Shown here: positions 37,724-49,377 of the stretch, one piece after another | Numbering within the stretch: the stretch's first letter is position 1 | Layout of the letters: each line of letters begins with the position of its first letter | Source of the DNA: Oikopleura dioica | Taxonomy: Eukaryota > Chordata > Appendicularia > Copelata > Oikopleuridae | Assembly (NCBI GenBank): GCA_907165135.1 | Contig: OU015568.1 | Location: forward strand, 876,501-940,500 | DNA: 64,000 bases | Direction of reading: 5' to 3' | Position numbers and translations under genes: made by a program | Notes under the pieces: model-generated | Seen by the model: only the letters and a program-made list of their open reading frames with translations | Databases searched by the model: none | What the model was told of the DNA's origin: nothing

Positions 37724-40002
37724 TCAGACAATGCAGAATGAACTACTTGGTATAGAAAAAAGAGCAGGTCGAGCGAAATCATCAAGATGAGTATGAACTA
37801 TCTCGGTGGCTGTAACGGTTTCTCCATTCCAGTTGATATTTTGAACTACTTTTCCCATTTCTCCACTGAAAACGTAAAATCGATCAACCAAATTAAGCGC
37901 AGAAGCAATATTCTGGTGCTGAACCGATGTCATTATCTAATTTATATGCGGTATCCTTACTGTCGAGACTTGTCCAACATTTCTCCACTGATCATCTTTT
38001 AGGAAGAAAACATTAAAGTTCCCCCCATCCCCGGTGTTCGTCCAGCCAGAGATAACAATCACTCCTTCATCAACATCAAAACAAACATGAGATTTGATAT
38101 TCAGGCTCACAGAGTCTTGCCACCCATTTTCTTTTAAGATTTCGACAGAATCGGTACTGAGTCCGGCAACAACGAGAGGACACTCGCCATAATTTGCCAG
38201 ACACGTATATCTTTAAGATAAAGAGCAATAAGATCGAGTTTCTATTGTTACCGATGGCTATAGTTTGTTGAGAAGGTTTCTTCTGCTTTCACGCCGTCGA
38301 AAAATTGACAAGATGTATGACCACTACTACCGAAGCAAAGCAGAACTGAACGTTTTGTGGATTTTATTTTCTGTTGAAATAAAAAAAATGATTTGGATGA
38401 CCCTCTTAAATCGGGTTTTTGTAAGGTCATCTATCGGATTTTTGTAGGGTATTTTTGTCGGGTTTCTCTTTGGATCAACTCATCAGTTTCTTTATAGACA
38501 GCCCCCAAAGTTCTGTACCCGACGAAAACCCGACAAAAACCCGATCCGAAAATTCCGACTTCAAGAAGACCCGAGGAAAATCCGATCGGGGGCATTTGAA
38601 ATCCCCGGATTTCGGGGGCATTTGTTGATCATAGTATGTTGGCTTATTAGTGTTCCTAGAAATTTAATACATCATGAAAACTTGTTCGGAGCAATCTTTG
38701 ACCAATAAAAATATATAATTTTAGCATATTTTCGACTTTTTGTCATTTTTCATCGAAAACTTAAATTGTCAAGCGCGACTTTGAGGGTGTTAGAGTCGAG
38801 GTAGACCCCCAAAACTTTAAGCCTCAAAATCGTTTTTGACCTGTAGATTCTACTTTATACATAAACTTTATACATAAGTATATATTGATAAAGGTTGACA
38901 ATTAAAAATAATAAAGATTGTTAATCAAAGATAAACCTTTGTTTATTTTGTCCATCGTGAGTGTCGCCCCTTCGTACAGATTAAAATCTTGAACCAATTG
39001 AATTTGTTGCTCGACAAAACTACAACCAACAAGTTTTGCAACCTTTAAATAATATTTGAAAAAAATTTATACGATACCGAGTCCTACTTTTCGTGGAGCG
39101 CCTGAACCTCCAAAAATATAATGTTCCCCATTCAAAGTTCCAAAACCAACGCGTTCAAGATATCCTTGCGCTGGAGTGTTGATGACAACATTTTCTACAA
39201 TCGTTTCTTCTGCTGTAAAAATATAGGAAAGTCTGTTGCTTCCTTTGTCGGACAAGACGAGAACTGGAAGACTATTTCCAAGAGAGTTACCACACTATAG
39301 TATTAACTCTGTTAGAAAATTTTTTTCGCTAAAGAGTGAAAGTTTTCTTGCCAAAGCTTACTCAGCTCGGTAATTTTGCAATTCTGATCTCACCGAGTAT
39401 GATGGACAAGGACATCCATTAGAGCAATTTGACATGCATGGACAATTTTCTTTCGCCACGAGAAATTCTTCAAAGCATTTTGAGTAGCAATCATTATCAG
39501 TTGGGCTGCACATAAGTTGACATTTCACCTATTTTGTCACTGAATTTTCCACTCGTAGCAAAAATGAACCTGATCATCGATAGCTTCCTTAATGCATTTC
39601 AATGTATCTGCATCTTCTTCTGGATTCCTGCAAACACAATAGGGACTTTCACATCCTTCGCATCCATCCAAACAGTTCAGATTGCAGGGACAATCTTCCG
39701 CACAATCTAACCGATCGCTTTCGATAATAAATTCTTAATAACCTACAGACAAAATTTTCCAAGCAAAGAGTCTCACAAACATGATCAGCACAGGCATTTC
39801 GACAATCCAAATAGCTCATTCTGCAAGTAGCCTCGCATTCCTCGCCAACATCCTGATCTGGGCATGTTCTCTGGTTGAAACCGATCGCTTGTTCTTTTTC
39901 TGTGTTTCAGATTTTTTCTCCTAAAAGCTTGAAAGGCTAAAAATTTCGAAACTTTCCAGGTATGAACCCCTCAGCGACGAGAAATAAAAGCGGAAGTATC
40001 AT
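37724..40002 (-). CDS. Secreted Cys-rich / kelch-like protein (copy 2)
   Basis: ATG 40002 encodes a signal peptide (MILPLLFLVAEGFIPG). Several short exons then encode Cys-rich modules: CRMSYLDCRNACADHVCETL, CAEDCPCNLNCLDGCEGCES, and a third with CFEEFLVAKENCPCMSNCSN. The kelch-like half follows: VLVLSDKGSNRLSYIFTAEE, YLERVGFGTLNGEHYIFGG, KVAKLVGCSFVEQ, LLCFGSSGHTSCQFFDG, VVAGLSTDSVEILKENGW, VFFLKDDQWRNVGQ, ending FSIPSSSFCIV (stop 37724-37726). Exon boundaries match copy 1 at 28475-30025, but it has more Cys-rich modules. The intron near 38345-38937 is enlarged by a CCCGA-rich repeat. Confidence 0.75.
38380..38640. repeat. ACCCGAC/GTCGGGT-rich repeat in an intron
   Basis: Words TCGGGTTTTTGT and ACAAAAACCCGA recur in both orientations, together with GATCGGGGGCATTTG and ATTTCGGGGGCATTTG in direct orientation. 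The pattern is irregular and looks like a decayed inverted-repeat element in an intron of the Cys-rich/kelch-like gene. Confidence 0.55.
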
Positions 40003-40204
40003 TCTCGGTCTGATCTAACCGAAATGAAAAGCTTTCAAGTTCTTGATTCTCTTGAAAACACGTGTTTTCTTCTCACAGTTTTTTTCGTAATGAAGCCGGT
40101 TCTCCTAAAATTTGATGACACTTGCACAATTCTCAGCAAAAAGGTAAAAGAATCTATTGAAATTAAAAATTTGTTGAATTCTATTTGAAGAAATGAATAA
40201 ATAA

Positions 40205-42579
40205 TCAGTGAGCAGGAACTTCGACAAGATTTTTCTTTATCTTCTCAATGTATTCTGGATATTTGGCATCTTGTTTGCAGCCGCGGTGAACGTCAAAACG
40301 CCAGAATCGCATTACGCTCTGGTACCATCTGTTGATCTTTGCCGCTCTCTTCGCTCTGATCAGTCGACAGATTCGGCAGTAATCGTATTCATCACGTGCT
40401 AGGGAGAATTTCAATGAAGAAAAAAAGCTCGAGAAAGCTTACAAAGAGTGAAATGAGATTCATGAAGAGGTTTGATTCTTTCTGGCCGAAGGGATCGCCA
40501 GTCATGGTATTCCATGTAAGCATTGTCGTTTTTGTCCAAATAATCGAGGTAGAAAACTGAATTTTTGTTATGAAAATCTGAGATTTTTGATGAAAAAGAA
40601 GATTTTGACAAAAATTGCGACAGAAAACTCAAGTTTTTTGACAATTTTTTCTCTGAAATCTGATTGGCCTATTGGCTGAATGCGGGTATCTGATTGGTTA
40701 AAAATTTGAACAAAATTTTAGGTCAAAAATGTCGCAATTTTTCTACTTTCGTGGTTTTAATGAGAAGCTAAGAGGTTCATTTCTCATTATGAGAAAACCT
40801 CTTTTTGGAAAAAATCATGTAAAAAACCGGCAGGTAAGTAGGATTACTCAACCGCAGGGAAAGGACTAATCCATTGAGCTACTCGCTTAGGGACCTAAGT
40901 CTGCGGCTTCCTCGAATTGCTCCGCGTGGATGAAAGAATTCGGGGGCGCGATTTGCTTCACATCATCGTAGTGCGGTCCAAACACGACTTTTCCCAGGTT
41001 GTTCGAAATTCGCTTTATTCAATCAAAAATCATGGTACCGCTTAATTAATCTGAACCTTTTTCCTGGAACAGCGAGAGCGCCGAGAGCATTTCGCCAGAA
41101 TTTCTCAGAGATGTAGTCTGTACAATGGTAGGCATTTTCGAAGGAGAGGTAGAATTTCATGTGCTGAATTACTGTATCTTCGCTGTCAGAGTTGTATTTT
41201 AGGGACTTGGCCATGTTGCCGAAGGATCGTTTTGTTTGATTCTCGAAGCAGGCGCCTTCTCCATGAAGTTTCAGTCCTGCTTCTTTCAAAAAGGGTCGAC
41301 AAGAAAAGGTCGAATAAATCAAAATCTGATTGGCTAACCGGCTGAATTCGGACATCTTATTGGTCAAAGATCCAACCAAAATTCTGCCCAAAAATTGACT
41401 TATCAATTGTCTTGTCGACCCTTTACTATCAGTTTCTGCCCGTAGGTCCATCTCAACCTTGCCCCGGGCGTGTGATCACAGTTTGAAATCAACCAACCAG
41501 TGTGAAAGTCTTTCAGCCCCTCTTTTTCATGGTTCTTTAGCTTCAATATTTTCTCCATCATCTGCTCATTGCTCAAAAGTTCCTTCCCACTAACTTCATC
41601 AAAATACATCCTCATCGTTTTCTGAATGCTTCCATAGCCCCTGACAATATCCGAATCCCGCTTGTACGAATATGTAATGTTGAAAGAAGAGTCGAATTCC
41701 TGAGTGAAAGATTGAAGATTTTGCTGCGAGTCGATATTTTTTATTCCACTTTCATAATTGACGAAAACCCAGTATTGCGAGCTGTTTCGGGTCTCTTTTT
41801 TCGATACTCAACTCTCAAGTGCTTTTCGCGCAATTTCGCTATTTCGGGAATTTTTTAAAGTTTTTAGTTTTGTATCGTTTCCTAAAGAAGGCGGCTTGAG
41901 TTGTTCATCTTGAGAGCGGCCTCTTTTTGCCGGGTCCTTTTTTCGTAAGCGCTCGTCTTCTGCCTTTTGAAAGGAGAGAAGTGGTCCGTTGTTGATTATT
42001 ACCGCATCGGCTTATTATAATGTGATAAATGAAATAAGAGCAAATCTTACCAGTTTCGTACATATCCCTATCATTCGTAATAAAACACTCTCCACAAAGC
42101 TCACGCCCATAATTTTGAAACGGCTTGCTTGGAATCCTCGTCAGCTGGTTCGGGATCAGTCGATTTTCATACCAACCAAGAATCACTACTTTTTCTTCGC
42201 GATTTCCTTGAGGGCGCATTTTCGTTCCCCAAATTTTCCCCATCCACTTTTTTCGTTCGCTTGGGGAGAGACGTTGGATGAGTTTTTCGTGCATTTGTTC
42301 TCCGGTCATTGTTTTTTGTGAAAGATGAAGTTTATAGGGTTTTTCTTGTTTCTCATTTTTCTCTTGCCTAAGATCTTCCTCAGCATTTCGATCTTCTTCT
42401 CTGATTTCATCGATCTTTTCGAGCTCTTTTTCGTAAATTCTTTTTTCTTCGAAAACTTCTCTCTTTTTGTTGATAAGTTCTTTCCACGACGAAATATCTT
42501 TCTGTGCGAAAAATGAAACTGGAATCAGCAAGGATAATAAAAAGAAATATTTGAGTTTTGTAAACTCTCTTCTTATCAT
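40205..42579 (-). CDS. GT10 alpha-1,3-fucosyltransferase
   Basis: Golgi type II enzyme that transfers fucose from GDP-fucose to GlcNAc on N-glycans or Lewis-type structures. ATG 42579 gives a signal anchor (YFFLLSLLIPVSFF) and a long charged stalk. The catalytic part contains ILGWYENRLIPNQL, CFITNDRDMYETADAVIINN, WLISNCDHTPGARLRW, GLKLHGEGACFENQTKR, and the nucleotide-binding block FYLSFENAYHCTDYISEKFW followed by RNALGALAVP. VVFGPHYDDVKQIAPPNSFI follows, then YLDYLDKNDNAYMEYHDW and DYCRICRLIRAKRAAK, with stop 40205-40207. Introns at 41419-41283 and 40894-40557 are GT-AG and share a repeat, and the first is bounded by inverted repeats. Motif order and length are complete for the family. Confidence 0.92.
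40557..40894. repeat. Intron with tRNA-like head and repeat shared with neighbouring intron
   Basis: On the gene strand the intron starts GTCCCTAAGCGAG followed by TAGCTCAATGG, a good pol III A box, and GGTTGAGTAATCC, a weak B box. This looks like the head of a tRNA-derived SINE or a decayed tRNA. Farther in, CTGATTGGCCTATTGGCTGA and about 70 flanking bases match the other intron at 41325-41400. Confidence 0.5.
41283..41423. mobile_element. MITE-like element coincident with a GT10 intron
   Basis: The intron (41419-41283) nearly equals an element with perfect 14-bp inverted ends, AAGGGTCGACAAGA at 41291-41304 and its complement at 41410-41423. The donor GT lies inside one arm (GTCGACAAG) and the acceptor AG lies 7-8 nt outside the other. 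Confidence 0.75.
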
Positions 42580-43250
42580 TTTTTTTCAAAAACGGTAATT
42601 TAGAAAAGCACTTCTTTTGAAGATTTGAAGATTCTTGTTTCTCTTTAGCGCTTTCGCTTTTGCGGGAGCGGCGCGCAAGGGTTCAAAATCGGCTGCAGTT
42701 AGAAAAAACATTGAGCAGCTTAAAAGTCACGCTTGTGAAACACGCTCTCCGCAAATGTCCGTGTTAATCAAAAAATCATAGTACTAGAATTGAATTTACG
42801 CGAGCTCGGGCGAAATGATCTGCAAAAATATACATTAAACTGGTATCCGCTTCTTTTTCATTCGAATAATATAAATCAAAATTTTAAGTACTATAGAATC
42901 TTTAATCTACCAGAAAATTTTTCTTGAAGATTATTTTCTAAATTTATTTATCATTCAAAAAAAAAAATATCGAGTTTTAAGATGTGATCGAAAATTTATG
43001 CTTGCTAAAAATATTTAGCTTGTTTTGGTTGAATATTATTCTGATTTCAAATAATATACGCATCTTGATGTGTCACAAGCATTCTCGATCTGTGATGGAT
43101 TCAAGCTAGTAAGGAATTACTCAAGTTTGATTCCAGCGATTTTGATCATTACTCAAGATGGTATTTATTCTTCACATGTGTTACTGAAAAAGACTACTCA
43201 TAACTCGACCCTATATAAACGCATTTTCAACAATAATTGTCAAGTTCAAA
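42580..43250. other. Divergent intergenic region
   Basis: About 670 bp between the GT10 gene (minus) and the first three-TM gene (plus). It is AT-rich with no ORF, RNA gene or strong repeat that I can support. Confidence 0.6.
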
Positions 43251-44629
43251 ATGTTACTTTTAATCCTTTTATTTTCAATTTCTTCGGCTCTTTGGCCCCC
43301 AAAACAAACGCCTCGAATAATTCGAGCAACAAGCGTGTACTACAACAACCAAACTCAATGGAAAGACAAATACGCCAACTGGAATGATCCAGAAACAATT
43401 GCCCTTGAAGAAGTATTCAGAAACGAAATAGAGGCGAAGATCGGCGGCGAAGGAGTAACCATTGATATACTCTGGTTTCAATCGTCGAACTACGAATTCA
43501 ATTCTGGAACCTCAACAGCTGCTGTTTTCTCAAGATTCGAAACGACTGATGAAAACTTTCATACCTACAGTTCTAGCTTCTCGGAGCTTCTCGAAGGTAC
43601 TTCCTTACCAATTAACTTCCACTGATTTTTTAAGCCCATCCGAATAGCTTTGCGGAATGGAAGACGATGATAGAGCCCCTCCACAACAAGATGAATTTAT
43701 TAATCGGAATCATTTTTCGCCACCCAACAGAGTGCGATCTCACCGACGATATGACTTCAATTCTTTGCAAAAATCTTTGGAAGAAGGATCAAAACTTGCC
43801 TGGAAACAAAGACGGATGCTCGGTGTGGAATACCGATTGGGACAAAACTTCAGATCAACAATATTATTTCAAAGCCGAGGTTCTTGATATGTTTCAGTAA
43901 GATACCTCATTTTGTCAATCACGTGATTTATCAAATTTTAGTTTGGATAGGTTTGGGTATATTGGACGATACCCACCTTCCTCGGAACCGGATGCTGACA
44001 ACGAATTTCCGGTCAACTATTTTTCTTATTTTTGGCTAAAAGAACTGATGAAAAATAGTAACTTCACGTGCATAAAGGAGGGTAATTACCCGGATCTTGC
44101 TTATATCGATGGTGAGAACTTCAAAACCACAATTTTCTTATATCTTTTTAGTGCACTACTACGGAGATTCGGACGATCCATTGACTAATAATGAGATAAA
44201 GTACTGTTCTTTCGGGGCGGTAGGTTTTCTTCTTGCGATTAGTAGCGTGTTTCTCCGATTTTTGTGAGTTCTAGGATTTCGTAAATGACTCGTTCATATA
44301 ATCTCCTCTTTTAGCCTCGCAAGAAGATATGCAATATTTTCATTCATCCTCGTCAACCTCATTATGGCAGCTTTTGTGGTGTATTCTTTCTTTCTTTGGT
44401 TCGACTTTGACAACGAGTTCAAAACATTTTACATGATGCCAACTTGTTTGTCAATTTCTGTCGCGTACATAATCTATTCGACTCTTGCTTGTTGCTGTTC
44501 CAGGTAAAAAAAATTGCAAAGGATTCTTTAAAATTTTGATTTAGGAAGAAATATTGGAGCGAAAAAGTAAAGCCGGAAGATGACGAAGATGAAGGGCAAA
44601 AAGAATCAGAAGGCATTGAAGCCCTTTGA
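43251..44629 (+). CDS. Unrecognised receptor-like protein with signal peptide and three TM segments (tandem copy 1)
   Basis: Starts with a signal peptide (MLLLILLFSISSALWPP). The ectodomain, in several exons, includes the blocks VTIDILWFQSS, AAVFSRFETTDENFH, CDLTDDMTSILCKNLW and FPVNYFSYFWLKELMKNSNF with TCIKEGNYPDL. Three hydrophobic helices follow: FGAVGFLLAISSVFLRFL, FILVNLIMAAFVVYSFFLWF and CLSISVAYIIYSTLACCCS, with FDFDNEFKTFYM between the last two. The tail is short and acidic (DDEDEGQKESEGIEAL), with stop 44627-44629. Introns are GT-AG and 38-70 nt. The next gene is a tandem duplicate with the same exon plan. I do not recognise the family. Confidence 0.75.
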
Positions 44630-44882
44630 CGCCGCTTTACTGTCAATAACTTTTCTTCAAAATTTCTCTTATAAGACTTTATGTCATTTTGATCTGTTTG
44701 GAGAACAATAAATAATTAATCATTCGAAATGAGTAGTATCTCATTATTATTTCTTTGACAAATTCTGTGACTAGTTCATCTTCTGGAAGCATTATTTATT
44801 TTTCACGGATTGATCCCAAAACAACTTACTCATTAACGCCTGAAACTTGCATTCCATTTTTACTTCCCATAAATCGACCAAA

Positions 44883-46279
44883 ATGATTTTCTTTTCCCTC
44901 CTTTTTTCCTTTTCTTCTGCTTTATGGCCCCCAGAGAGTTGGCAAGAACCACGTGTAATCAGAATAACTAGCTGGTACTTCAACAACTCAGTAGAATGGT
45001 CAGAGGACTATCGAAACTGGTCTCTTCCCCAAACGCTTGAGCTTGAAGAAGAGTTGACAGCTCAAATAGAGTGGAAAATTGGCGGACCAGGGATCGACAT
45101 TGACATTCTTTGGTTCGACGAAGGGTTGACAGAGAATTCGATGGTTGGAACAGCTGCTTATTTCTCGCGATTCGAGCTAACCGAAGAAAATTTTCATAAA
45201 TATGAGGAAGATTTGATGGCTCAAATGGAAGGTTCTTCCGATAAAACTACTTGCTTGTTAATTATTTTCTTTAGAAAATCCCGAAAGCTTCCCAGAGCAC
45301 GAAGACTCCAATGAAATCGAAACAGAAATCGCAACTTTACTGAATCCAATGTGGTTTGAAGGCGAAATCTACTTTATTGGAAATATAAGTTGCGATATCA
45401 TTGATCTTCAAATTGATGTGAACAAGATTTTATGTCAATATCTCTGGTAAAAAGCCCTTTTGATCAATTTTGACTCGTTTTTCAAGGTCCGAGAAAAATG
45501 AAGGTTGTTCAACATCAAATTTCGAACGAAGCGATGATTACCCAGAAAACCATTTTTTCTTTCAAGGCGAAGTCAAAGATCTTTTTCAGTATATGGTTTC
45601 GTAAAAAACTTTTTCACAAAAATTTCAGTCGCAAGCAATCGAGAATCGCGGTTCCTAATTTTGATGAATCATTTGTTGGTGGAGTTTACCCGTTCGACCT
45701 CGCTTCTTACTTTTGGAACCGACAAGAGTTCATGAATTTAACATTTAATTGCATTACGACTGAGAATTACCCGGTTCTTTACAAACTTGAAGGTCGATAT
45801 TCGTTTCAATGACGATTAAAATCGCATTATTTCAGCCGATTATGATACAGTCACGATGTACGAGTATATATATTTCTTGATTGGAGCCGGAGTTTTTCTG
45901 ATTGCCATTTCTTGGGCTTCTTTTGGCTGCTGGTTTATCATTTCGACAGTGTAACCGTAATCAGATCATTTTAGCTTCTCGCAAAGATGCGTTCGAATTT
46001 CCTCCTTGATTCCAATTCTCCTCATAGCCGCTTTGGCGACTCTGTCATTCCTTCTCTGGTTCAACTTCGACAACGAATTCCAAACCTTCTACATGTTTCC
46101 GACTAGCATCACACTCGCCGTCTTATTGCTTATTTATGCGCCTTGTGCTTGCTGCTGTCTCAGGTAAAAACATCTATACTCGTCAATTCATCAATATTTT
46201 ATCAAGTGGAAAACGAAGAAAAATCGTCATAAAAACGGCAAAATCGGAAAAAGAAAAAGTCGGCCTGTCAAAACTCTAA
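44883..46279 (+). CDS. Unrecognised receptor-like protein with signal peptide and three TM segments (tandem copy 2)
   Basis: I chose ATG 44883 because MIFFSLLFSFSSALWPP aligns with the signal peptide of copy 1. The same blocks follow in order: IDIDILWFDEG, AAYFSRFELTEENFH, DVNKILCQYLWSEKNEGCS, FDLASYFWNRQEFMNLTFNC then ITTENYPVL. The TM helices include YFLIGAGVFLIAISWASFG and LIPILLIAALATLSFLLWF, then FNFDNEFQTFYMFPTS and a third helix ending in CACCCLR. The tail is basic (GKRRKIVIKTAKSEKEK) where copy 1 is acidic, which implies different cytosolic partners. The stop is at 46277-46279. It starts about 250 bp after copy 1 ends. Confidence 0.75.
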
Positions 46280-48046
46280 AAGAAAATCGATTTTTCTTCT
46301 TGTTTCTGTGAATCATGTGACTTTGATTATGACCAGGAAATATATATTAGCGATTTATAAAAACGAAAGTTTATTTGCTTATTTTCTTCTTCCACTTTTT
46401 CATGGCTAAACCGACAGGGGCAAAAGACCGGACTTGTTTTTGAAGAACATCGGAAGATGATGAGTTTCTACTGAGTCTCTCGGTCACTCTAGAAGACTAT
46501 TTCAATTGGAGAAAAAAATTGTATGTTACCTTTGTTTGAAACGGCATTGATCATCCGAAGCTATAGTTGCTGTGTGATTTGATCGTATTCTGAAATTTGC
46601 GCATTATGACCCAGATTTTGGCATAAAAGAAAGCTATCTCCAAGAAAAAAAACATTATTCTGACACGAGTCTTCGCTTCCAACTTGGCTTACTGTCAGAA
46701 AATGAGCACTTAGTTGACGCAAAATTGAAAGCTATTAGAGCGGTAGTCATGGCCGGGACAGAACTTAACTGAATGTCTACTCGGGAATAATAAAAATCTT
46801 ACAGACAACCAGTCTTAGTCAATTATTAAAAAGCAACAAAAGTATGTCAAACCCTTAATAAAAGCTCTTCACAAGCACGAACCCTAACTCAAAATCGTTT
46901 TTTGACCCGTAGAATCCATTTCTGTGGTCAAAATTATAAAATTCCGAAATTCGATTTTTCGGAATAAGCTGACGGAGGGGAGTCTTTAAAGTCTTGCACT
47001 AGCCAAAAAATTTCAGACAAAAATGATTGTTAAAATCAAAGTATTGACACAAATACTGACCTGTAGGTCTGATAATTCCATTTCGGCTTGCAATCTTTAC
47101 AAAAACAAAAGTCATGGCATTTCTTCCCTCCCATTTTATAGCTCCTTTGACTTCGCGTTTCTCATCTTGTCGATCCCTTCTCTTTTCTTTTTTATCTTCT
47201 TCGGCAAAAAATCAAATCAGTCTTGAGTCAGTTTTCTTATTTCGCCCGTCAAATTGGCTCCTGTCAATCTCGCGATGAAAAAATACGTCGATTCTATTCT
47301 TCGATTCTTGACGTCTCGGATTATATATCTTTTTCTTTTTTTAATATCGCTCTCGACGGGGATGAAAATTATCAATCCTTTATTCCGCGCTAGCTCCTGC
47401 GAGACAGGATAATATTGACAGGGCTAAAAGCGCCGCAGATTTCGAACCGCTGGCGATCGGCAGAGGATCAGAATAACAAAAAAGCAGGCCGAAGGATATA
47501 TTCAGTTATGCATAGCGCGTTACAGTAGTCTGTCACGTGGTTTGTTTGAGCCCGGAGAACAATGCATTATGGATTGTAGTGCGGACCGCACTGTGCGGTT
47601 CATTTTTGAACAGAGAACCCAAATAATAAATGTAAGAAAAAACGAACTTTTTTAAATTGGTTCGATCTCAGATTGACTAAACCGGGCTGGAAAGATAACA
47701 ACAAAAAATAAAGCGAACGCCCAGATGTTCTACTCAGGATATGTCTCCCGCCGAGCGAGTTGCTTTTCTAGCGCCCTCTTTTGGATACTTCCCGATGTAA
47801 AAGACGACGAAAATTTTTGAAATATCATTCTGAATCCTAAAATGAGACATATTTTTCTGGTTCATCATAATACCGCGTTTCAAGAGAAAAAATAAGTTAC
47901 TTCGAAAATTTTACTTCTAAAATGATTCAACTGCATATTGTACAGCGAAGTCTGGATGCATGTTAGTGATACTGTTATGAGAAAATAAACAACAAACATT
48001 TTCAAAAAAATAGGCTTTTCGCTTTTTTGTGAACTAATAGTTTTAT
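46280..48046. other. Gene-poor spacer
   Basis: A 1.8-kb convergent spacer. Short ORFs (for example 47023-47226) lack family features. The segment TCAAAATCGTTTTTTGACC at about 46891 recurs, slightly altered, near 38828, marking a dispersed repeat. I see nothing else supportable. Confidence 0.55.
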
Positions 48047-48402
48047 TTACAAATTTTCAATTTTCGACGCTTCTTCTTCCGATTCATCTTCTATTAGTGG
48101 CGGCGGAGGACTTTTCGGTCCATCCGTTCCATTTCTATCCTCCGGCATATCTTCCAAATCAATGGTCTCATGATTTCCAGAGTCGAGTAAGATCGACTCT
48201 TCATTCATATCTGGCAATTTTGAGATTCTCTTGTCCGCCTCGTAGATCGACAGATTTTTACGAATAACAACACTGTCTTTGTTCGGTAACTTCGGAGTTA
48301 GGGGGTCTTCTGGGTCTTGCTCGTCTTTCAAAAATGATGAAAAAGTGGATTTCCGGGAAGATATTTATTTTTTAAAATCAGACTCAAGGCATTGCAGCGC
48401 AT
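48047..48402 (-). CDS. Acidic unrecognised protein, fourth cistron of cluster
   Basis: The most complete model starts at ATG 48402 (MRCNALSLILKNKYLP) and joins, by a very short GA-AG intron, to a hydrophilic exon (DEQDPEDPLTPKLPNKD, VVIRKNLSIYEADKRISKLP, ending EEEASKIENL; stop 48047-48049). The last exon is strongly acidic with a Pro-rich stretch (GPKSPPPPLIED). The first-exon assignment is uncertain. It begins only 28 nt after the preceding cistron's stop. Confidence 0.4.
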
Positions 48403-48430
48403 GTTTGGCTCAGAAAAAAATAAGAAAAAC

Positions 48431-48923
48431 CTAAGATTGTGATTTATTGGACTTGGAGGACTTGTTCGACTTGTTTGACTTTGCTGACTTGGCGGAGGCG
48501 GCGCTAGAAGAGCTCGACGAACTTGAAGAGCTGGAAGAACTGGAGGTGGAGGACTTTCGCGAAGATTTCTTGGAGGGTTCTTTTGGCTCATCGATTAAGG
48601 GTATGTCGTCGGTAATGATGACTTCATCGGGTTTCTGTCAGAGGTTCAAGCACATTGGCTCAGAGACAATAGCGGAAAGAAACTTGCTATGGACCTATTC
48701 CTTTGGCTCCTGAGATTTTGTCATGTCTAGCTCGCTCCTTGCCGGTTTTTCAGGCGCTGATGGTGGCGGAACTTCAGATTCCATTTTCACAGCGGCAAAG
48801 GCATCCAAAGTTTGCTCTTCCGAGTCAACAGGGTCATAGTCTGTACAAAGTTCATCGACAAGTCCAATAAAAAACAATCATGAAAAATCATTAACGAGTA
48901 ACTACGGCCAAAAATTCTTCCAT
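48431..48923 (-). CDS. Acidic/Ser-rich unrecognised protein, third cistron of cluster
   Basis: Exon 1 (48923-48896, MEEFLAVVT) joins by GT-AG to HYDPVDSEEQTLDAFAAVKM and ends ...KSQEPK. A GA-AG intron (48700-48635) then leads to KPDEVIITDDIPLIDEPKEP and a long Ser run followed by SAKSNKSNKSSKSNKSQS (stop 48431-48433). The ATG lies 12 nt after the previous stop codon TAG, whose AG could serve as a trans-splice acceptor. There is no recognised domain and it is probably disordered. Confidence 0.5.
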
Positions 48924-48935
48924 AGAAATGGTTTT

Positions 48936-49309
48936 CTATGGATTGCTCAAAAGCATGCTGAGCCGCTCGCTACTCTTGTTCATTTGAGAGCGCTGGCGAA
49001 TTACGACTGATTTTGGGGAGGCTGATTTTGGGGAATGGACTATTGGGGTTAGTTTTGAGGTTTCATCATTTCCTGAGGAGGAGTTTTTAGAGCGGCAGCA
49101 AAGACACCAGAAGAGCGAAATTATTCCTGCGAGAAAACCAATCACGAGAGCGGATAGCTTTAAGAATTATTAACCCGGGCGTGCTTTTTTACCAATTATT
49201 TGTCAAAAAGAGTTGCTTACTAAAACTATCGTTGTCGCGTCCCACCCCTTGACCTCCTCGTACAACTCGTCATAAGACCCTATTTCGCGGAATTGCCAAA
49301 AAATTTTCA
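48936..49309 (-). CDS. Small single-pass membrane protein, second cistron of cluster
   Basis: Exon 1 49309-49221 (MKIFWQFREIGSYDELYEEV) and exon 2 49157-48936 joined in phase by GT-AG. A TM helix (LSALVIGFLAGIISLFWCLC) is followed by a cytosolic Ser/Lys tail (SPKSASPKSVVIRQRSQMNK). About 103 residues, with no cleavable signal peptide evident. It begins 68 nt after the Ig-like gene stop and ends 12 nt before the next ATG. Confidence 0.55.
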
Positions 49310-49377
49310 TACTTTTATATTTTGATAACGTGTTTTCGCGTTGTCGCTCAGTAAAGGAGAGAGAGGGCAGTCAGTTT

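Noticed and set aside
47277-47417. Short ORF starting MKKYVDSILRF with a hydrophobic stretch
   Set aside because: Only 46 codons in T-rich sequence, no splice partners and no recognisable feature beyond hydrophobicity.
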